The position numbers were made by a program, and so were the translations under genes. DNA of 64,000 nucleotides from Gnetum montanum (Eukaryota > Streptophyta > Gnetopsida > Gnetales > Gnetaceae): contig MNCI01005610.1 of the NCBI GenBank assembly GCA_015680685.1, forward strand, positions 4,956-68,955, in the 5' to 3' direction. This document shows positions 46,826 to 58,646 of this stretch, in pieces. The notes under the pieces are model-generated. The model ran no database searches. It worked only from the letters and a program-made list of their open reading frames with translations, and had not been told where the DNA came from. Each line of letters opens with the position of its first letter. Position 1 is the first letter of the stretch.

Positions 46826-47706
46826 TGATGAATCATGGTTTGCCAAGCCCCGATATCGGATCCTCGATTCGAGTATGTGATATCATAGCCTAGATAATGA
46901 TATTGAATACATAGTATTTTGATTCTTGTGTAGGCCTATAAATACAACATTTGTGCACACAGGGAAGGAGGTAGTTGGAAAGTCTTAGGGTAGAGTCTTT
47001 TTGTCAGTTTTTAGTTAGTTTCAATTCTTTTTAGTTCTTTCCCCAGTGCATGCCCACAGTGTGATGATTGTAATTATACAAAACCTTTGTTTGAGTGTGA
47101 CATGCTTGGACACACACAAGATCAGTAATAAAGATCGAGATTACTTCATCATTATAGCATTCACTTAGCTTTTAATTAATTTAATTGTTAATTGTTAATT
47201 ATTTATCATTGTCTTTTTAGTTCATATTTCCTTTATTGTCATTTACACTTCCTATTGATTAATGTAGGATGAGTATGACTTAATCACAAACATTTAAGTG
47301 TAACTACTTGGTAACCCAGTAGCGTATCTAGGAGTGCTCAAGTAATGTGTGCTTGGTAATCCTAGAAGTAGTACACAAGGTCCAAGATGTATACAAATGA
47401 TTAAGGACGGATGCTCATTGCACTTAGGGTTAGCATAGATTTCATTTTCCATTGTACACTAGCTTAATTAAGATTGTTTCCCTTCATATCTAGGAGTAGC
47501 ATTAGTTTAGGATCCCATCATTCACCTCACTTTGGACTAAACCATACATGACAAAGCAATTACTAGTCTAGGTGGGAAGAAAATGAACTATAATCAATGT
47601 GTAACTATCTAGATACCACAACTAGTCCATCTATGGAGTTCAAGTGGATCATGTGTACACACTCGTATTCGTATGGTTGAGTGTAGGGGTACCTAGCCAC
47701 TCATCA
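46826..47706 (+). mobile_element. Athila-A 3' LTR (881 bp)
   Basis: TGATGAATCATGG to CTAGCCACTCATCA, the pair of 15555-16436. Its palindromes are further decayed than those of the 5' copy. Confidence 0.92.
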
Positions 47707-47711
47707 TTCTC
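47707..47711. repeat. Target-site duplication of Athila-A, right copy
   Basis: TTCTC, against TTCTT on the left. Confidence 0.75.
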
Positions 47712-48600
47712 CAAAAATATTAATATTCTACAACCACCTCCATATTTTATACCAAATAATAGAGTCATAAGCTTTGGAAAAATCCATAAAGCAAAGATAA
47801 ACCTTATTAGATAGTCCTTTAGCTTGGCCTATTTAATACCTTAATATAATCAAGAAATCCACTATGGAGCAATGTTTCCTAAGACCTTCTTGTGAACTTG
47901 CCTAAACATTGTTTAATTCTACCTAACTATTAAGCCTCCTCTCAAAGATATTTCCTAATAAGTTTGTAGAGAGGTGGCTAATCATAATGGACCTATAATT
48001 ATTAAGGTTATTTCTATCAACTTTTTAAGAAAACATTACTACTCTACTAATGTACTAATCTTTTAGAAAATCATTTTGGAGAGTTGTATTTAAAAGCTTA
48101 CAAACTTCTGTATAAACCATGGTTCCTCCTCATTTAAGCCTGAAGCATCTATTGCTTTGCCAAAACTTAGTCGAGCTCATCTTTCTTTCATCTTAGTTTG
48201 AGTGATGTATAGAGGCACCTTATAGATGGAGTAGATATGGATGACCTATTCATATTTAAAGAGAGCACCAACAAAATTAGTAATTGCTAAAAAATAAAAA
48301 TCTCATCTTTTCTAGTATTTTTAATGAAAATGTTGCCAACATGCATTAGGATTCTTCTTAATCATATTAAAATCTGTGCTTGGTGCTCCTTGATAAATTT
48401 CCTTTTCTTCAATTCAATAAGATTCTTATATGTTTTAATGGCCTCCAAATCATGATTAGTTCTTTTAACTTGCAATTGAACTTCTATACACTTAGTATTA
48501 AATAACATGTTTTTTTCCTAATTTTTTACAATGATGTTACATTGGAGGTATTTGTTACTAGGACTTCTATAACATTTTTATCATCTTCATTGTGAGTCTA
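47712..48600 (-). pseudogene. LINE reverse transcriptase, N-terminal half
   Basis: On the minus strand, with stops: KAIDASGLNEE near 48150, NNYRSIMISHLS near 47985, SSQEGLRKHCSIVDFL near 47890, and VYLCFMDFSKAYDS near 47770 with the catalytic Asp in FMDF. These are the early RT blocks of a LINE. The later blocks (LEQGCPLLPT and FFDD) are at 15300-15450, on the far side of Athila-A. The endonuclease upstream of 48600 was not recognised. Confidence 0.75.
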
Positions 48601-49129
48601 AAGTTAATTGACTTTCTCTCTATATTGTTGTTGTTGATTATTTATTAATCTAACATTATATATCCTTTTGCTTCACCTAGTAATTATGTGTATATCTTTT
48701 ATTTTGAAAATGATATAACGGTGTGATCATTCAAGAGAATAACAACAAAATAAGATTGTAGCTGAAACAATAAATGAACACCAACATGGGAAGGTTGTAG
48801 TTAAAAAAAAAAAAAGCAAAGAAGAGTATTAAGAAAGATTGTGGTTATTATAGAAGAAAACAAATTAAAAATAAATTCGAGCTAAGTAGCAATCCAATAT
48901 TGTAATTAATTGTTGTTGGTAAGTAAGAATATAAGATGAATCCTTCTCTTGCTATGTGTGATGGACAATGTTGGCTAATAATCTCAATATCTTAATTCTC
49001 CTCCTTTCTTTACCTTGAATATATTTTTATGTTAAAATCAACTTTGAGAAGATTTATTGTTGAGATCTTTGATTCTTGAATCTTTAATCTTGTTGATGGA
49101 TCTCTCCACCTATTCTTTACACTTTCAAG
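48601..49129. other. AT-rich sequence, nothing recognised
   Basis: Contains an A-run near 48810 and no supported ORF. The border between LINE and copia sequence lies somewhere here. Confidence 0.4.
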
Positions 49130-49725
49130 CCTAAATGACTTGAATGAGAGTTATTTTTATAATGATTCGTTTTGGCAACATCTATTCATGAAGTAAGGTT
49201 TTGGTCATTTCTTATAGCACCTAATTCTTTCGTTTAGCAACTCCATTTTCTTGAGGAATCCTTAGTGCTGAAAATTCATATTTGATACTCTCATTATAAT
49301 AGTATTCCTTAAAGGCATGATTATCCAATTCTCCTCCATGGTCACTTCTAATCATCTTGATTAGGTATCACTTCTCTCTTTGTATCATGTAGCAAAATGT
49401 TTAAAAGTTATGAAATGCTTCACCTCTATGGGTTAGTAGTAGTACCTAAGTAAATCTCAAGTAATCATTCACAATCACAAAAAAAATATCTTTTACCAAC
49501 TAAGATACAAGCTCTAGTAGGTCCAACCAAATCCAAATGCAATAATTCAAGAGAACGTTTAGTAGGAATATCATTTTTTCTCTTGTAAAATATGGATCAT
49601 TACTTACCTTTTTGACAAGTATCATATACCTTATCTTTCTTGGATTGGATGTTGGATAATTCTTCAAAACTTTTATTTTTATAAGGCTCTCAAGATTTAA
49701 ATTTTCCAAATTTCTATACCATAGC
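49130..49725 (-). pseudogene. Ty1/copia integrase fragment
   Basis: Minus-strand text typical of plant copia pol: a GAG-pre-integrase end near 49720-49620, then LELLHLDLVGPTRA near 49530 with the first catalytic Asp, VIVNDYLRFT, IRSDHGGELDN near 49350 with the second Asp, and FSALRIPQENGVAKRKN near 49250 with the Glu. Interrupted by stops. It is cut on the right by Athila-E at 49726, and RT should lie left of 49130 but is not recognised. Confidence 0.8.
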
Positions 49726-50618
49726 TGATGAGTTGTTTGGTTGGCTGCATCAATGGGATTTCATCTACATGACCCCATTGACATGATCCCATTGATGTAG
49801 GGTTTGATCCATTGATGTGTACCTATTAATGGGGCTCCCTATTTTGCCTATAAATACGTGCTCACTAATTGCATTTCTAACATAAGCCTCATAGTTTTAG
49901 TGAAGCTCTTATAGTTTTGTCATTTAGAAGTTAGAATATTTTTCTAAGTGCCCACAATAGGAGTCAAATAGTGCATCAATTTTTATTCAAGCATTGTTGT
50001 ACCTAAGTACTATAGTTTGTGCAGAAATAAAAACGAGATTTCTGATAAACCTTAAAACATTTTGAAATAGATTAATTATTTCCTTTATGCATTTAATATT
50101 TTAAGCAATTTCTTTTAATGTTTTAAGTAATTAAGTAATTAATTAAGCTAGAATAAGATAGATTAAATAGTGATTAATTAAGCACATAAGTATGACCACT
50201 TAAAGCATATGCTTTGCGCTTGGTAATCCTAGTAACACTCAACGTTTAGTAACATAATAACATTAAACGTGTTCAAGATGTGTATAGTAAGTGGGAATAG
50301 ATGCTTATATTAGGATTAGTTAAATGTTAGCTATTTTGATTAAATTAGCAATTAAATACCTTTCATTCTTTATTCTTTATTCATAGGTTACTTAGAACAT
50401 AAAACATAAAAATGATAAAAATCATATGCCTTAGTTGCACTTAACCATATCTTTGCATTTCACAAGTGCAATTGGGAAGACAATGATTGTAATGGTTAGT
50501 TTGACTTCCTAAAGACTAGTGTACTTAGAAGGCTATAAGTCCATGAAATTTGACTGAATTGTGTGTGAACACTTAATGATTTGTATGGTTGGGCGTTGGG
50601 TCTACACATCACTCATCA
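49726..50618 (+). mobile_element. Athila-E 5' LTR (893 bp)
   Basis: TGATGAGTTGTTTGG to CATCACTCATCA. TATA is GCCTATAAATACG at 49846. Upstream lie decayed copies of the CCATCGATGG palindrome (for example CCCATTGA, CCTATTAATGGG). Confidence 0.9.
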
Positions 50619-50619
50619 T

Positions 50620-50637
50620 TAGAGCTGTTGCTGGGGA
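50620..50637 (+). promoter_or_regulatory. Athila-E primer binding site
   Basis: TAGAGCTGTTGCTGGGGA lies just after the LTR. It is a decayed version of the tRNA-Asp-complementary site. Confidence 0.75.
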
Positions 50638-50797
50638 CTTGTAGTTCGATACCTACACTATCTAGGACTTAGTGAATATTATTTGAGATCACTGGAATGA
50701 ACCCTAAAGTCAAAATCATTTGAAAAATAAAAATATTTATTATAATTAAAGCACATTAAATTTTTCTTTTAATCCAAAACATCTTCTCCTCACAAGC

Positions 50798-53250
50798 ATG
50801 ATGAATCAGAACGGACAATGCCCCAAGAATTAAAGTGGTGTATACTCATCCAGATGAGCTTATGCTTGATTTCACCTTCATTCTGCATTAGGATGAACAA
50901 TTGCAGTGGAGAGATATGGAGGTAAATGTTGTGTTGCCTCCTGACTGATCTATTCCTAGGATGCTATTCTAAACTCTTAAGAGGTTGGACATCTAGGATA
51001 TCCATGATAAATACATTATGTAAGACCATGACTATTAAGACTACTATCCCATAGAAATACAACACAAACAAGATTAGCACCAAAACAAGCAACATGAAGC
51101 TATGAAGGGGAAATGGTTCACTAATCCCTTGTTCCTATTGAATCAAAATGAAAAGGAGGATTTTAGATTTTGGGTTTTTCAACATGAAGATTCTCCATCC
51201 ATTGACTTTGATGAAGGAGGCTTGAACCTAAACTTATAGTCCACTATCAACAATTTGGGTTCAAGAAAAAGTGGGAGTTGAGGCAATGGCTCAAGCAAGC
51301 ATCGCTATGATGATAAACTCAATAATCATGGCTATGAAAATTAGAGAGAATATGGTAGACATTGTGGTGATGGTAGTTCTCCTCCCTCTTTGTCCTCCTC
51401 ATCTCCATCTTCTTCTTCCTCCTCTAAACCCCATCGACATCACAGAGGGCAAAATCATGATGAAGATGGATGATGGAAAAAAAATGCTTGTAGGCCCTAC
51501 CATGAACAAAGGGAAAGAAGAGGACATTATAGGGATCATGAAAATTATGATGATGATGAACCTTTTTTGGTAACTCAAAGCATGTTGAACATCATGGAGG
51601 TAGTCAAATTTCCAAGTAGGCATGTGAAAGATAATAGAATTAAGAGGTTGGATATGAAAAATATCCCCAGATTTGAGGGGGATATAACTCAGATCCATAG
51701 ACCCATATCCAAGTCTTTTAAAATGCCTATGCCTTGTAGAATATAGAGAACAACTAGCAAAAACTTAAGCTATTTCCAAAGACACTCACAAAAGAAGTAG
51801 AAAGTTGGTACTTCTCTTTGGAGCTAAAATCAATTCATTGATGAAGTACGATGCTTGAGTTGTTTAATGACAAATATCAAACGTACTCTAGAGTTTTCAA
51901 TTTGAGAAAGAAAATCAAAGGTTGGGGACAAGGAACACGTGAACCCTTGAATGTAGCTAGGGGTGGGTCATATTCCCTTTTGCATAGGTATCCTGGCCAT
52001 GGTTATTCTTAGTAGGAACAGCTTCGCCATATCATAGATGTGATTTGATTGAAAATGATGAGAATCCTTAGGGCTTATGCCCAAGGGAGATTATTCAAAC
52101 TTCAAGCCCATTAGATTCAAAGATTAATTGAGTAGGTTGCAAAAGAAGAAGATGAGTTGAGGAAATAGGAAAGTGCCGAGCAGTATAACCCGGACCCTTC
52201 CATTAGAAAAAGGGAGGTTTCTTTTTGTGATAGTGAGGGGGAGTCATCACTTAATGAAATGGTGTAGCAAAAAATCTTTCCGATTCAAAAATTTATTTTC
52301 AAAATTTTGGCTAAGGTGAAAAAAATATGGGAATCTTTGGATGAAAAATTCCAAACCACTCTAAATATTACAGAAGAATTCAAAGAGTGAGGTACTACTC
52401 ATGGTAATAGAAGAAGAAAAGAAGTTGAACAAGCCTACCAAAGGAGTAAGGGCGAAGCTACTATATTGGAAGAGGTTGTGGAGTAAAAATTAGATAATGA
52501 TGGTGGATGTAACATTTGCCAATATAAACATCCTAAGGGATGTTACCCTATTGTGTCACACTTGTAGGAATCTAGGGTGTACACTTTGAATCCTAAACTG
52601 GTAAGGAGGCATGCACCCATATGAGTGCCTTATCTTCAAGGCAATCCAAGGCAATTCCATGAAAAACAACAAGCTTATTATCCAAGTGGAGCTCCACGAC
52701 AACTGTAAGAGTAGTATCATCAATGACAACAACCACAATCATGGGGGATGACACCACCTATGTAGTAGTATCCTTACAGGTAGCCTAATCTGTATGGGTA
52801 CTATGTTTAGCAATCCATGTCTTTGTGCGACTCTCCCAATCATGCCTCATCCTAACATCACTACCACCCTCTAGAGTATTACAAAACTCATTTTCCATCT
52901 CCTAGAGGGGAATTCCCATACCCTTATCTCCCTCCTCATCCTTCAACATATGTTCCTCCTTCCTTAACCCAATTACCTTCTTCTTCATCCATGCAGGGAA
53001 AAATTCCTACACAACCACAACAATGTAACACTACTAGGATCATTAACTTACAACCAATTTCTCTGTCAAATGGTTTAGAACCCAGATCCTATAAAAGACC
53101 ATTCTTCTGAGTCAATAGCCCTACAAAGCCCTTACCAACTTATGTGGCTAGTCATCCCATGTCTCTTTTATCCTCTACATGTATTACTTTTAAGAGCCCT
53201 TCAAACCAAACACCTCCCAAGGTTTCCATAGTCATGTTAACCCACACTGG
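50798..53250 (+). pseudogene. gag: Athila-E gag
   Basis: Starts MMNQNGQCPKN. The gag domain, at about 51590-52180, contains MKNIPRFEGDITQIHRP and is homologous to Athila-A 17100-17640. A knuckle-like CNICQYKHPKGC is near 52510, with one residue fewer than Athila-A. A proline/tyrosine-rich tail runs at 52740-53100. Heavily interrupted by stops and shifts. Between 51270 and 51570 the text is rich in ATG triplets and is low-complexity in several frames. Confidence 0.75.
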
Positions 53251-56200
53251 ATCTAACTAGATCAATGCTAGCAACCTTCCAAGAAAAGAGTTGATCCTAG
53301 AAGTCCTCTCATCTAGAAATGAGTCATGCAAGGCTCTTCTTGATTCAAGTTCTGGTGTTAATTCTATTTTCCATAAAATATACAAAGCCTAGAACCTACC
53401 TTCTCTCAAGAAGAGAAACATTCATTTCTAATGGCCAAATAAATCCATCATTATTCCCTTGGGATTAGTGAAGGGCATTGTGACCACTATTTGTGGATGG
53501 TCCTATATTGTCAATTTCCTAGTCATCAAGGTTGACAGTTGTAAGGGGTATTTTTACATCATTATGACAAGGGCTTGGTTGAGCACTATTAATGCACAAA
53601 TGGGCATCAACAATCTTTTCTTGTAAATTCTCAAGGAAAATGCCTTTGAAAAGATTGAGAAGAAAAGAGTTCCATGCATCATGTATAGTGATACCGGGTG
53701 CAATTATGTGTAAAAGTTATGGTCTATCAAAAGCACATCAATTAAAGCATGCAGACAATGTGCAAATGAATCTGAAATCCAAAAGTGCCTATACACAGTG
53801 GCCACAAAACAAGAGGGCACCTAGTGGCTAACAGTTAATTGTGAAAGTAGCACACTTTGCCTGTAACTAACTAAGAGCTTAACATGTGCCTATGTTGAAG
53901 GCATGGATGAACTGGAATAAGTTCATCACCAACTCTTTGATGATGAACCTGATGATACTTATTGGTAAGAGTTGGAAATCCCTTACAATTTTAAATAGGA
54001 GCCCTTAGGATTGAAAACTGTATTGGTTGGCATAGAATATGCATTTCTAAAAAATGGCAAGCTGATAATAATCAATGTGAATCTTGCTCTTGAGTAGAAA
54101 AGGATGTTGTTGAATGTGATAAAAAAATGCTCAACACCTTTGCTTGGTCATATCTTGAATTCATAGGGATTGATCCTCAGATATGCTACCATCACGTTTA
54201 TACTAATCCTTCCATCAAGCCAAAGAGGCAATCACAGAGGTAATTGAACTCCAAATTGAAGCAAATCATCAAAGAGGAAATTAAACAATTCCTCAAGGCA
54301 GGGTTCATCTATCCCATTGCAAATAGTGAGTGGGTTAGCCCACTCATGATCATGCCAAAGAAAGGTGGAAAGTGGTAGGTCTATATTGATTTTAGGTTAT
54401 TGAACATGGCAATGTTCAAAGATAATTTTTCATTGCCATTTGCGGACCAGTTGTTGGACACTATCTCTAGGCACTTCTATTATAGCTTTTTGGATGGTTA
54501 TAGTGGCTATAACCATATTCAAATTGTGCTAGAAGATTGGGCCAAAATAACATTCACAAATCCATGGAAAAATTTTGCATATAAAAAGATGCCTTTTGGT
54601 CTATGTAATGCCCCTGCAATATTCCAATGCCTTGTCCTGAGTATTTTACAGTAGTAGATTGGTAGCGAGATGGAAATCTTCATGGATGACTTCTCTACCT
54701 ATGGTGCTACATTTGAGCAGGCCTTGGACTACCTTAAGCAAGTGCTTAGAAGGTGTGTGAAGACTTATCTTCAGGTCAATTGGTAGAAGATCCATCTCAT
54801 AGTCCAAGAGGGCATTGTGTTGGGGCATAGAATCTCACAAGCAAGGATTGAGGTGGATTCCAAAAAGATTAGGGTCATCCAAGAAATAACTTTCCAACCA
54901 AAAATCATTAAAGATGTCTAGTCATTTTTCAAACATAATAGCTACTACTAATGATTCATAGAGAATTGCTGTAAGATTGCTAAATCATTGGTCAAGCTTG
55001 CAAAGAAATATGCTCTATTCATATGGACCAAAGAATGCAAAAAGGAATTCCAATAGCTTAAGGAGAAGCTCATAGAAACTTCAATTCTATGAGCACTTGA
55101 TTGGTCCCATCTAGTTCACATTGTAACAAATGCATTGAACTATGCATTGGAAGCTATGCTTATGTAGTTGGATGATCATAAATGTCCTTATTACATTCAT
55201 TGTGTAAGCTGAAGCATTACAGGTGCATAGCTTAAATACACCAAAATTGAGAAAGAGTTGATGGTAGTGGTGTATGCTTTGGAGAAGTTTAGGAACTATG
55301 TGTTTGGATACAAAGTGTTTGTGTACATTGATCACAATGCCATTTGCTTCCTCATGAACAAGCCAATGGTGAGCCCTCATGTCATATGGTAATTGGTGTT
55401 CTTATAAAAGTTCAATCTTACAATGGTAGATCAAAAAAGAATTGAGAATGTGGTTACTAATCACTTGTCTTTGTTACAAAGGGATAATAAAGAGTAGGAG
55501 AGCCTACTTTCTAATGAGTTCCCTAATGAACTCCTTCTTGTAGATGCAATAAATAAACAAGTACCCATTAAACTTAAGTGGTATAATGACATCCTCACTT
55601 ATCTTCTCACTTAAGAGATTCCACAAGAGTTAGACCACCAAAATAAATAATAGTTTTTTCATTAGGCCAAATACTTCATGTAGATCAACAAACACCTTTA
55701 CAAGGTGTGTGTTGATGACCTAGTTTATTGGTGTGTTCTTGTACCAATCAATTGTGCATTCTCCAAGACTCTCATCAAGGCCCTTATGGAAGTCACTATG
55801 TAGGGAGACATATAAACATTAAGATCCTAATGGTAGGTATTATTTCCCAATAATATTTAAGGATGCTCATCAATTTTTCCATTCTTGTGAACGCTGTCAA
55901 TGAGATGGTGGGTTGACCTCTTGAATGGAGGGGCCTCAACAGTGAATCCAACCACTAGAACCCTTTGACATTTGGAGAATAGACTTCATGGATCCCATCA
56001 CATCCATGTCAAATTAAAAGGCATACATAATAGTCATTAACTATTATACCAAATGGGTAGAAGTAGTAGCCATCACCAACTATACATCTTCCATTACTAC
56101 TTAGTTTGTACAAAAGAATATTGTAAACAAGCTTGGAGTGCCATGTGCATTGATTTTTGACAATGGTACTCACCTTATAGGCACTACCTTTAGCAATCTC

Positions 56201-56800
56201 ATGAAACACTTGGGGATTGAACATAAATTAACAACACCCTATCACCCCCAAGGCAATGGTCAAGCTGAAGTCACCAATAGAGAGATCACAAAGATCTTAA
56301 CAAGAACAATTAGAAAATATAGGAGAGTTTGGGGCATGAAACTCAACGATGCCCTTTAGGCCTACCGCTCTAGATGGAAACTCCCTAAAGGCTACTCTTA
56401 CTATGACTTGGTGTATGAAAGACTTCCAATTCTTTCCATTCAATTTGAGCTCTGTACACTTTCAATTGCATATGACTTAGATCTTGATGTAAGCCTAGCA
56501 CAAAAAGAGAGATTAATCAACCTCAATGTGCTAGATGAGAATTGATTGGTGGCCCTATCCTTGAATGAAGTACACAAGGAATTCAACAAAAAAAAGCCAT
56601 GACCTTAGGATAAGCAAAGTTAAATTTCAACTTGCAGACAAGTTCCTCTACTAGAACCCCACACATATATCTTAATGAACTATGTTTTAAACATTGTGGG
56701 AAGGGACTTATATCATTTATGAAACCTTTCCTTATTAGAAAATGTTGATCTACAAACCTGAAAGCCCAAACAAAAAGTAGTTAGTCAACATGTAACAAGT
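53251..56800 (+). pseudogene. pol: Athila-E protease, RT, RNase H, integrase
   Basis: Protease near 53320 with ALLDSSSG at the active-site position (altered). RT at 54120-54920 starts around FAWSYLEFIGIDPQ and keeps MPKKGGKW, FLDGYSGYNHI, KMPFGLCNAPAIFQ and the catalytic IFMDDFSTYG; FMDDFS is typical of Athila. RNase H at 55020-55470 has YTKIEKELMVVVYALEKFR and VYIDHNAI. Integrase follows: finger with CERCQ near 55890, the first Asp region WRIDFMDP near 55975, DNGTHL near 56160 and the Glu in GQAEVTNREI near 56260. Many stops, so inactive. It is a single RNase H element, unlike the Tat copies. Confidence 0.9.
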
Positions 56801-58400
56801 AAAACCTTTCCATGAGCCCAAGCAAGCTAGTGCAAGCAACACCTCATCAAATGGACAACCTTGCTCAATCTTTCAAATCTCCTCCTTTCAACTCAGTTTT
56901 GGGGGAGATGGCCATCCATGCTAATTAGATCAGTGGCTACTCAATTTTTATGCTTTTTTATTTTACACTTTTTTGTTTTTACACTTTCTTTGTTTTTATA
57001 CTTTTTTGTTTTACACTTCGTTATTTTTCCAATTTTTGTTTTACAACATCGTTAGTACATTTTGACTTTCTTCAATATTTTATAATTTTTTTATATTTTA
57101 ATTTATTTTTGTATGAGTTTTTTTTCTTGTTTTCTAATAAAATGCTCTGTTGTCAATAGGACATAGTGATGCTATAGTTGTTTGCTAATGATGATTTTTA
57201 TTTAATGTCTTTGATTGCTAATGTATTGTTTCTATTTTTGAATCTTAATGACTGATGACTAAGACAAAGTTTCTTTTTCATGGAATAAGAAATGAGTCCA
57301 TGTCATCCACCCATTCAAAAACTCTATGGTTTTCCTTATTTTGGAAATATGAGGTTCCTTTTTCATTAATAAAAATTTAACGAACTTGTGACCTTGGTAG
57401 TTTTCACACTTGGGAAAGATTCAAAGGTTTGAATAAGGTGTGACTTCAAGGGGATTCAAAGCTATTTTTACCTCTCTAGTTACTTGAGAGCATGATTATT
57501 TTCATGGATTTCTTACCATTCCACGTTGACCAATAATAGGAAGTTGAATAAGTCTTTGCATGGTGCGGTTTCCATCCAAAAAAAACATAAAATTCAAAGA
57601 AAAAGAAGAAAGGAAAATGATGGAAATTGAAAGCATACCCCTTAGACAAAATAATGAGTGCATTGGTTATGGGACTAGACAGACATGTTACCTATGCTTA
57701 AAGGTCCACTTCAACTAAGGCCCTTTCTCACTTCCTACTTTTCTTTTCTTCAAAATTAAGGAATGGTGATTGATTTGTGGGAGCATTCTTGTGTCTCAAG
57801 GGGTGGACTAGTCTTAGTGTGGTGATGCAAAGTCACTGAAAGTGATTGGTCTTGATCTGGACTAAGGATAGACTCTATTGAGTCATTTAACCATAAAATC
57901 CACAAAGGACTTCATGTGACCACAATTCGGAACTCCATTCTACTTCAACTCTCATCCATCAATGCTTTCCATAACTCACCTCACTATCAGTCTTCATGGT
58001 TTTGTTTAATGTGTTAAAATTCTTTGATAGATTCTTCTAAATTCAATCCTTAATTTTTCATACTTGTTAGTCAACTGTGGGACCCATGGACTCCTTATTT
58101 GAGGTTATGCAAGGGAAAAAATGGCATGTGCTTGCTATGGGCTAGTTAAGTTCATTATCCTTAGGCATTTCTGTAATCAAATATTTCATGTGCCCATTCA
58201 ATGCATCCAATTGAGTGCTCCTTAAGACATCTTCTCCAATAAATTTCATTCTCCAATTTTCTGAATTTTGAGCATTCATGAGCCCTCTTCAACTATTCCA
58301 TCATGTTGATGGCCTTTCTGTCTTTCCATAGACACCAATTTCACAAAAAAACTCGTATTTTTGAAGATATTTAATGTGGAAATTTTGAACATTCACTCCA
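56801..58400 (+). other. Spacer between pol and ORF3 in Athila-E
   Basis: Non-coding. A T-rich run at 56940-57130 and an A-rich run at 57580-57620 correspond to the Athila-A spacer. No supported ORF; 58301-58576 opens a 91-codon frame on the minus strand, but it lies antisense to the promoter-like segment and has no counterpart. Confidence 0.6.
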
Positions 58401-58404
58401 TAGA

Positions 58405-58640
58405 TAGGTACTCGTCGATGGATCCCATACATAAATAGGACCATGTATACAAGATCTATCAATGTAGGGGTCCACCTGCCTATAAATACGCAACAACACT
58501 TAGCATTTTCATATTTGCTCATAAACAAAGGGGGAGTTTTTGAATTTCTCAAAGCCCAGAGCCTTCCAAAAGCCATATCTTCCTAACCATTTGTCCAATT
58601 CACTTTACTCTTCAACCCTATAGCCATAAAAGGTAAGCTC
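58405..58640 (+). promoter_or_regulatory. LTR-like internal promoter before ORF3
   Basis: GTCGATGGATCCCAT near 58413, then ATCTATCAATGTAGGGGTCC, then GCCTATAAATACG at 58479-58490, echo the order in the Athila-E LTR (CCATCGATGG, ATCCCAT, TGTAGGG, then GCCTATAAATACG at 49846). A splice-donor-like AAAG|GTAAGC follows at 58632. This may be a duplicated LTR core promoter that could transcribe ORF3 separately. Inference from sequence similarity only. Confidence 0.5.
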
Positions 58641-58646
58641 TTTGTC

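Larger units (their letters stand above)
15555..47706 (+). mobile_element. Athila-A, full span including nested Tat-A and Tat-B
   Basis: Ty3/gypsy element with paired LTRs, tRNA-Asp-type primer site, gag and downstream ORF3. No protease, RT, RNase H or integrase can be found in its own sequence. Removing Tat-A plus one duplication copy leaves about 9.1 kb. The flanking LINE text resumes on both sides. Hand-sampled LTR stretches differ at roughly one position in eight to ten, mostly transitions, so it is the oldest of the three nested LTR elements. Confidence 0.9.

Noticed and set aside
51271-51698. Methionine-rich frames on both strands
   Set aside because: These are off-frame readings of repetitive ATG-rich gag sequence of Athila-E.
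58301-58576. 91-codon minus-strand frame before ORF3
   Set aside because: Antisense to the promoter-like segment, with no homolog in Athila-A.
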